In this document: piece by piece, positions 59,854 through 64,000 of the stretch | How positions within the stretch are numbered: position 1 is the stretch's first letter | Layout of the letters: the number at the start of each line of letters is the position of its first letter | NCBI GenBank assembly: GCA_963971225.1 | Contig: OZ020268.1 | Coordinates: forward strand, 53,556,404 to 53,620,403 | Direction of reading: 5' to 3' | Source of the DNA: Melieria omissa | Taxonomy: Eukaryota > Arthropoda > Insecta > Diptera > Ulidiidae | DNA length: 64,000 nucleotides | Program-made: the position numbers and the translations under genes | The notes under the pieces: model-generated | The model's database searches: none | Told to the model about the DNA's origin: nothing | The model's input: the letters and a program-made list of their open reading frames with translations, nothing else

Positions 59854-60530
59854 TAAGGTTAGGTTGATTATGGTGGCTGCCTTTGCCTTTGTAAAAGGTC
59901 CAGTGTGATACCAAATATTACAGTCAAACCTAAATTGGAGCGTTGAGCGTTGCGTTTTCTGACGCAACGCTCTCGCTCAGCGCGGCATACCGAAATTGAA
60001 GCGTTGCGTTGGGGCTGTCAAAATCATGAAATGAAAACAAATGTCAAAAAATATCTGTTTAGTTGCCAAAAAACCAACAAACTATTATTATTTTGCAAAA
60101 TTTAGCTCGTATTTGAATAAATTCCTCACAATTTAAATCAAATCAAATATAAATCACAGGCGTTTTTGTTTGTCGCAGCCAACTTCAACTGCTAATGCGC
60201 TGTCAAAATTGGAAATTCGAATAGCTCAGCGTCAGAGCGTTTCAATTGCGGTTTGTCCCATACAATTTGTATGGGCATGAAGCAATTTTGACAGTTGCTT
60301 GCCGCTGAGGCTCCAATTTAGGTTTGACTGTTACCCGTTTTTGAAATGCCTCGGCACCACTGTTTTTTCCAACATGTGTCACACATTTCAAACTCATTTT
60401 ACATTTGGTCGATTCTTGTAATTCTCATCTCCTTCATATGGATTGGCAATAGAACTAAATGATGGAATTCGAACCTGGGACCTCTTGTATGGGAAGCCAG
60501 CGCGCTACTCACTGGACTATTGAGGCCGAC
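59854..60530 (-). repeat. tRNA-derived SINE, minus strand, split by a 410-bp DNA element
   Basis: The tRNA-like head lies at ~60530-60455. A box TAGTCCAGTGAGTAGCGCG and B box GGTTCGAATTCC (exact GGTTCGANTCC apart from one inserted base) are read on the minus strand. The body returns agaattacaagaatcgacca and aatgtgtgacacatgttgg. After the insertion, the tail (ggtatcacactgg..ggcagccacc..caacctaacctt) ends at 59854. Joining across the insertion restores the cgggta-atatttggtatc order of the full copy at 36471. Confidence 0.83.
59921..60330. mobile_element. 410-bp MITE with 3-bp TTA target duplication
   Basis: A perfect 21-bp terminal inverted repeat starts CAGTCAAACCTAAATTGGAG, and TTA flanks both sides (59918-59920, 60331-60333). 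A 3-bp TTA duplication is typical of PIF/Harbinger-type elements. The subterminal parts contain gcgttgcgt / acgcaacgc motifs. It has no ORF. The insertion point is exact because the SINE it interrupts is known. Confidence 0.85.
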
Positions 60531-60828
60531 AAAAAAATATGATTGTATAAATGCTAAAGGATAATGTGCGCCTTTGCTTCTAATTAACATTATTTTATAA
60601 TCATTTCACACAATTGTTGAGTTGTCTATATACAATAAATAGTCTGTCTGTCAAAGCTGAGATGCTTATAGAGAAATGCAACTATGTGGCACACCACATT
60701 TTTTAACACTCAAATGCCTTCTGTGCCGGTCGTGCACAATGTGCGCCACACCCCTGTTGCTGATTATGCTATAAGACAGTCTCGCGCCAGCGCAACTCGC
60801 GCTCCCAGTCGGCGCGCTCGGCGCGTCC
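60531..60828 (-). other. Probable 3' UTR / downstream DNA of the GPCR gene
   Basis: No coding is seen. The transcript would run leftwards into the SINE at 59854-60530, so that SINE may lie in or just past the 3' UTR. No clear AATAAA on the minus strand could be tied to the gene. Confidence 0.4.
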
Positions 60829-61115
60829 TCATACATAGCTCATGCGATGATGCTGGAAACGCTTGCGGCCGGACGAGGTGTGATTGCTGCCGAAATGGCC
60901 CAAACTCATGCTCAGGCCCGAGTCGAAGGCGGTCTGCGTTTGCGAGCGCGGATCGGTCATTAGCGAGCATGAGGTGGGCATGGCCTGGCAGTAGCGCAGC
61001 AGCTGCTGCTTGAACGCGGCCGTTGTGAGTGTATAGAGCACTGGATTCAAAGCGGAATTGACGGGCAGCACCAGCACGGCCAGCCAGGCGTAGAGCGACG
61101 GTGATATGACACAAC
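60829..61115 (-). CDS. Lgr-type GPCR, terminal exon with TM7 and C-tail
   Basis: Final coding exon, starting after CCCTTTCAG and ending in TGA at 60831-60829. It reads CVISPSLYAWLAVLVLPVNS ALNPVLYTLTT. NPVLY is the NPxxY motif, and LPxNSALNPxLYTLTT is essentially the relaxin-receptor signature. Helix 8 (AFKQQLLRYCQAM) carries a Cys that could be palmitoylated. A ~60-residue Ser/Thr-rich tail ends in RMSYV. The antisense open frame over the same bases is a shadow. Given positions include the stop codon. Confidence 0.95.
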
Positions 61116-61187
61116 CTGAAAGGGGAAAATATGAGAGTTACTTGCATTTGGATGCAGTTTTATGATTACAAAATTGCACAACTTTAC

Positions 61188-61261
61188 CTGACAGCGCGGC
61201 CAGTTTGACAATGATTATTGGCAGCCAGCAGGCGCAGTCTGTGGTCACAATTATGGCAAAT
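61188..61261 (-). CDS. Lgr-type GPCR, exon with TM6
   Basis: A small 74-bp exon between TTTGCAG and TCAG|GTAAAG. It encodes FAIIVTTDCACWLPIIIVKL AALS. CWLP is the class A CWxP toggle motif, and TTDCACWLPI aligns with the RXFP1 TM6 region. Both flanking phases (two bases in, one base out) are consistent with the neighbouring exons. Confidence 0.94.
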
Positions 61262-61314
61262 CTGCAAAGCATTGAAAATGTAATTTGAATAAGATTTTTT
61301 TTCATTTTAATTAC

Positions 61315-61469
61315 CTGGTAGCCACAACGTTCTCGCGGCCGCTCAGCGTGCTGCGCATTCCGCCGCCCGAGTCGCGTATTGCCTGCAACATGCGTATGTA
61401 TGAGATCGAGATGAAAATCAGCGACAGCGTATTGACGAGTATGAACAGCACGGCCGAGTACTCCCAACC
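61315..61469 (-). CDS. Lgr-type GPCR, exon with TM5 and intracellular loop 3
   Basis: A 155-bp exon starting in phase 0 after TGTTGCAG. It encodes GWEYSAVLFILVNTLSLIFI plus SISYIRMLQAIRDSGGGMRS (TM5 and start of loop 3) and TLSGRENVVATR leading to TM6. It ends CCAG|GTAATT, and the split AGA (Arg) codon completes in the next exon. The short loop 3 suits a G-protein-coupling relaxin-type receptor. Drosophila Lgr3 signals through Gs/cAMP in response to Dilp8; applying that here is inference. Confidence 0.94.
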
Positions 61470-61783
61470 CTGCAACAATAACAAAAACCAATATTTACAA
61501 AACAATTTCAAATTCAAATGAGCGCAACAAATAAAGCAAATTCAGAGATAAATGTTCAGTGAATGCATGTCAACAGCAATAACAACAATAATAATAACAT
61601 CAACAACAACAACAAGCATAACAAAAAATTCAATGCAATGTTTTTCTTTTCAACTGTTCGCTCGCTAAATTTGCAGCATTTTTTTATGTTTTTGTTATTG
61701 TTATTGTTATTCTTATTTGTTGCTAGTGTCCTCATATGGATGCAGAAAATTTGTTGCCATTGTATTTGTAGTTATTAACGCAC

Positions 61784-61928
61784 CTTGGCATATGGATCGT
61801 GTATGTGCAGCGACAGACAGACACCGTTCGTTCCATAGAAGTGCGGCCCAAAGTATGGCAACGGCATCAGCGGAACGGCGGCCAGCACAAAGGACACGCC
61901 CCACAGCAGCACCAGACGCAAAACAATT
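61784..61928 (-). CDS. Lgr-type GPCR, exon with TM4 and extracellular loop 2
   Basis: A 145-bp exon after ATTTGCAG, ending at AAG|GTGCGT. It encodes IVLRLVLLWGVSFVLAAVPL (TM4). Loop 2 follows with FYGTNGVCLSLHIHDPYAK, whose YGTNGVC core is a hallmark of relaxin receptors; the Cys is expected to pair with the one before TM3. Phase is 2-to-1 on entry and 0 on exit, matching both neighbours. Confidence 0.94.
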
Positions 61929-62539
61929 CTGCAAATACAAGTAGAAACAATAACAAATTGAAAATCTAAAGTAAAATAAGAATAGCCACATATTGAAAAA
62001 TTGAAATAGAAACAAGAACGAAAACGACAACGAAAACTCAAACATTATGCAAATGTCACCAACTCCGAAGGGGCGGAAACGAGTCGCAACGTGTTAATGA
62101 ATGAAAAATTTCTATTGACACGTTGGCGCATTGGAGATTTGCATGGGTCGTGCGAATTGTACAATTCATGGGTTCAAGGCGATTTGCGTTGGCCGCACAC
62201 ACCATGACGAATGTTATTTGCATTTTTGAGTGTGTGAGCAGCGACAAAATATTATTTCCAGTTACAAGTGGTGCGGTGCAGAGGTTAGAGCAGTCAGCGT
62301 CAAGTGTTGGCCTGGGGGTCATAACTTGCGTTATGACTGCGCCAAGTGTTGGCTTGATTGCTTACTGACATTGCGACGGCTGTCAGCGTGGCACGCAACA
62401 CGCAAAGACTGCGTGCAGAAAATTACCACGAAAACGACTGCAGCGTGAAAACTGATAAGCACAACGAATACATTTTTTCAATGTGTGTAAAGCAACAAAA
62501 ACTTTTGTGAAAAATTCAACACAACCTTAAACCACTCAC

Positions 62540-62654
62540 CTGGTTTTGCCAGTATCGCGTGGCTTAAGCGGTCGTGTCACTGACATCAGTCGATCCCATG
62601 TGACCAGCGTCAACAGCAATGTTGAAGATTGACAGCTGAATGTGCTCAGAAATC
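62540..62654 (-). CDS. Lgr-type GPCR, exon with TM3
   Basis: A 115-bp exon between TTGCAG (acceptor) and CCAG|GTGAGT (donor). It reads FLSTFSCQSSTLLLTLVTWD then RLMSVTRPLKPRDTGKTR. TM3 ends in DRL where class A receptors usually have DRY. Vertebrate RXFP1 also departs from DRY, and the position and following basic loop agree with that family. Both phases match the neighbouring exons. Confidence 0.92.
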
Positions 62655-62731
62655 CTGCAACCAAAAGAATAACAACGATGTTTCTTTAAAGCTCTATGCT
62701 TCATTTATGTATTTGTGTGCAATTCACTTAC

Positions 62732-62967
62732 CCGAAAAAGCGCACCACGAACTGAAACGCCACTCCTGATCGTACACAATGTACTGGCCGCGAAATGTAA
62801 TGTCCGCACTAGCAATTATGGCCAAGTAGACACCCATGAGAAAGTCGCTGGCGGCCAAGTGTCGCAGATACAGCGAATGTTCGACATTGCTGCGCGATTT
62901 GTAGAAGTAGCGACCGAGCAGCACAAGCAGATTGCCAACCGTTGCCACCGCTGCCATCACCCAGACA
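62732..62967 (-). CDS. Relaxin-receptor-like LRR GPCR (Lgr3/Lgr4 type), exon with TM1-TM2
   Basis: First visible exon (transcript order) of a minus-strand rhodopsin-family receptor. It encodes VWVMAAVATVGNLLVLLGRY (TM1 with the GN motif) and LRHLAASDFLMGVYLAIIAS (TM2 with the LxxxD aspartate). The first extracellular loop DITFRGQYIVYDQEWRFSSW and the conserved Cys of WCAFSG follow. The D-x-x-FRG-Y loop and overall order match vertebrate RXFP1/2 and insect Lgr3/Lgr4. The acceptor CTTTTCAG at 62975-62968 follows a >100-base stretch without AG, so the exon start is well placed; the donor is TCGG|GTAAGT. Phase fits the next exon (GGA, Gly). The LDLa/leucine-rich ectodomain must be encoded beyond 64000. 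I cannot separate Lgr3 from Lgr4. Confidence 0.93.
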
Positions 62968-64000
62968 CTGAAAAGCGTCAACACAACGCCAGCGGCCAAA
63001 ACACATCGACACACATGCAACGACATTAAAGACAACAGATTAAATTCAACGAATCGCAAGATGGTAGAAGTTGAAGAAGAAAAGGACGGGGAGGCAGAAG
63101 AGGAGCAAGAACAAGAAATGTTAAACGCTTTTCTCTTTTTTCTGCAACTCTTTTCAACAGCCGGAAAAATTTAATTATTGCACCAAAATATTAAACAAAC
63201 CAAAATGTTAAATATTTTTCTCTTCAAAAAGCTTCTAATTCTTGCCCAAAATTAAAAAAAAAATTGTTAAATATTTTTCTCCTTTTTTTCAAAAAGCCCA
63301 CAATTCTTGCACTAAACTTTAAAACAAATCAAAATTATAAATATTTGTCTTCTTTTTCTTCAAAAATTCTACAATTCTTGCACCAAAATTAAAAAAATTA
63401 AATATTAAATAAAATAATAAATAAATATGGTAAATATTTGTCTTATTCTTCAAAAATTCTACTAATTCTTGCAACAAAATTAAAAACAAAACAATCAAAA
63501 AAATATTTTTCTTCTTTCTACCAATTTTTGCATCGACATTTAAAACTAAACAAAACATTAAATGGGTTTTTCCTTTTTCTTCAAAAAGTCCACCAATTCT
63601 TGCACAAAATTTTGAAACAAATATTGTTTTGTTTCAAATTTTGAAACAAATATTGTTTTATTTCAAAATTTTGTGCAAGAATTGGTGGAATTTTTGAAGA
63701 AAAAGAAAAAACTCATTTAACGTTTTGTTAAATATTTTTCTCCTTTTCCTCCAAAAATTCTTCCAATTCTTAGACCAAAATTTAAGACAAAACAAACCGT
63801 TAAATGCTTTTCATCTTCTCCTTCAAAAATTCAATCAATTCTTAAAAATTGTTCTCCTTTTCTTTCAAAAATTCACCCAATTCTTGCATCAAAATTAAAA
63901 AAAATCAAAATGTCAAATATTTTTCTCCGTTTCCTTGAAAAATTCAACAAATCAAAATATTAAATGCTTTTCTCTTTCTCGTTCAAAAATTCTTCTACCA
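62968..64000 (-). repeat. Intron of the GPCR gene with a degenerate tandem array to the window edge
   Basis: From ~63170 rightwards, diverged units repeat taaatatttttctc, cttcaaaaattc, caccaattcttgcac, caaaattaaaaac at steps of roughly 60-95 bp. At 63573-63712 two units face each other as an inverted repeat (arms ~50 bp around caaatattgttttgtttcaa). The array continues off the edge. No exon for the ectodomain is recognisable here. Confidence 0.7.

Larger units (their letters stand above)
61116..62731 (-). other. Introns of the Lgr-type GPCR gene
   Basis: Five GT-AG introns separate the six exons: 61116-61187, 61262-61314, 61470-61783, 61929-62539 and 62655-62731. Two are at the small end for flies (72 and 53 bp). 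The two longest contain CAA-rich and AT-rich simple sequence and no gene-like frame. All phases are mutually consistent, which is the main support for the exon model. Confidence 0.88.

Noticed and set aside
60764..61147. 127-residue minus-strand frame
   Set aside because: Shadow of the GPCR terminal exon in another frame; the NPVLY frame is the real one.

Overview
This is eukaryotic nuclear DNA from a higher fly (brachyceran Diptera). A tephritid fruit fly is the best guess. The grounds are short GT-AG introns, a Drosophila-type start context (CAAAATG), very AT-rich spacers, a mariner element of the kind common in fruit flies, and two clearly animal multi-exon genes. The species call is inference. 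There is no bacterial, organellar or viral gene content.

Only two protein genes are well supported. (1) A plus-strand glycosyltransferase family 92 gene at 45341-48765 has two coding exons, a type II membrane anchor and a 558-residue product. Its first intron is filled by a ~71-bp degenerate minisatellite. A strong splice acceptor 205 bp upstream of the ATG implies a 5' non-coding exon further left. (2) The 3' part of a minus-strand relaxin-receptor-like GPCR (Lgr3/Lgr4, RXFP type) spans 60829-62967. Six exons cover TM1 to the C-tail; the leucine-rich ectodomain exons must lie to the right of the window. The two genes converge. A third, weak candidate is a lone terminal exon on the minus strand at 54405-54592.

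The rest is repeat-rich spacer. Region by region: a LINE 3' end (1-290), a perfect 145-bp-arm palindrome (545-842), AT-rich DNA, a TTAA-flanked inverted-repeat element (5253-6001), ordinary spacer, a threefold repeat (11209-11870) and a ~170-bp array (14870-15900). Next come a ~57-bp array (17740-18180), a small foldback element (19948-20094), a second TTAA element of the first one's family (21087-21808) and a ~135-bp array (23500-25110) ending at a LINE 3' fragment. Then an array at 26960-29950 invaded by three DNA elements, an array at 31450-32720 invaded by one, an irregular repeat tract carrying a SINE and a deleted mariner (35900-38340), and a second SINE plus LINE debris (40712-42620). 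After the GT92 gene come more arrays, a triple nest (SINE / pogo-like / piggyBac-like, 55087-57210), a hAT element holding a LINE fragment (57591-58839) and a SINE split by a 410-bp TTA-flanked element (59854-60530).

Two themes tie the non-coding part together. First, much of the spacer consists of local degenerate tandem arrays (periods ~57 to ~175 bp) that repeatedly serve as landing sites for DNA elements, so array continuity on both sides defines the insertion points. Second, a tRNA-derived SINE family with at least five recognisable copies shares its 3' tail with LINE ends in the same window, the usual sign of a SINE mobilised by a partner LINE. I did not find a defence system or other novel gene system.
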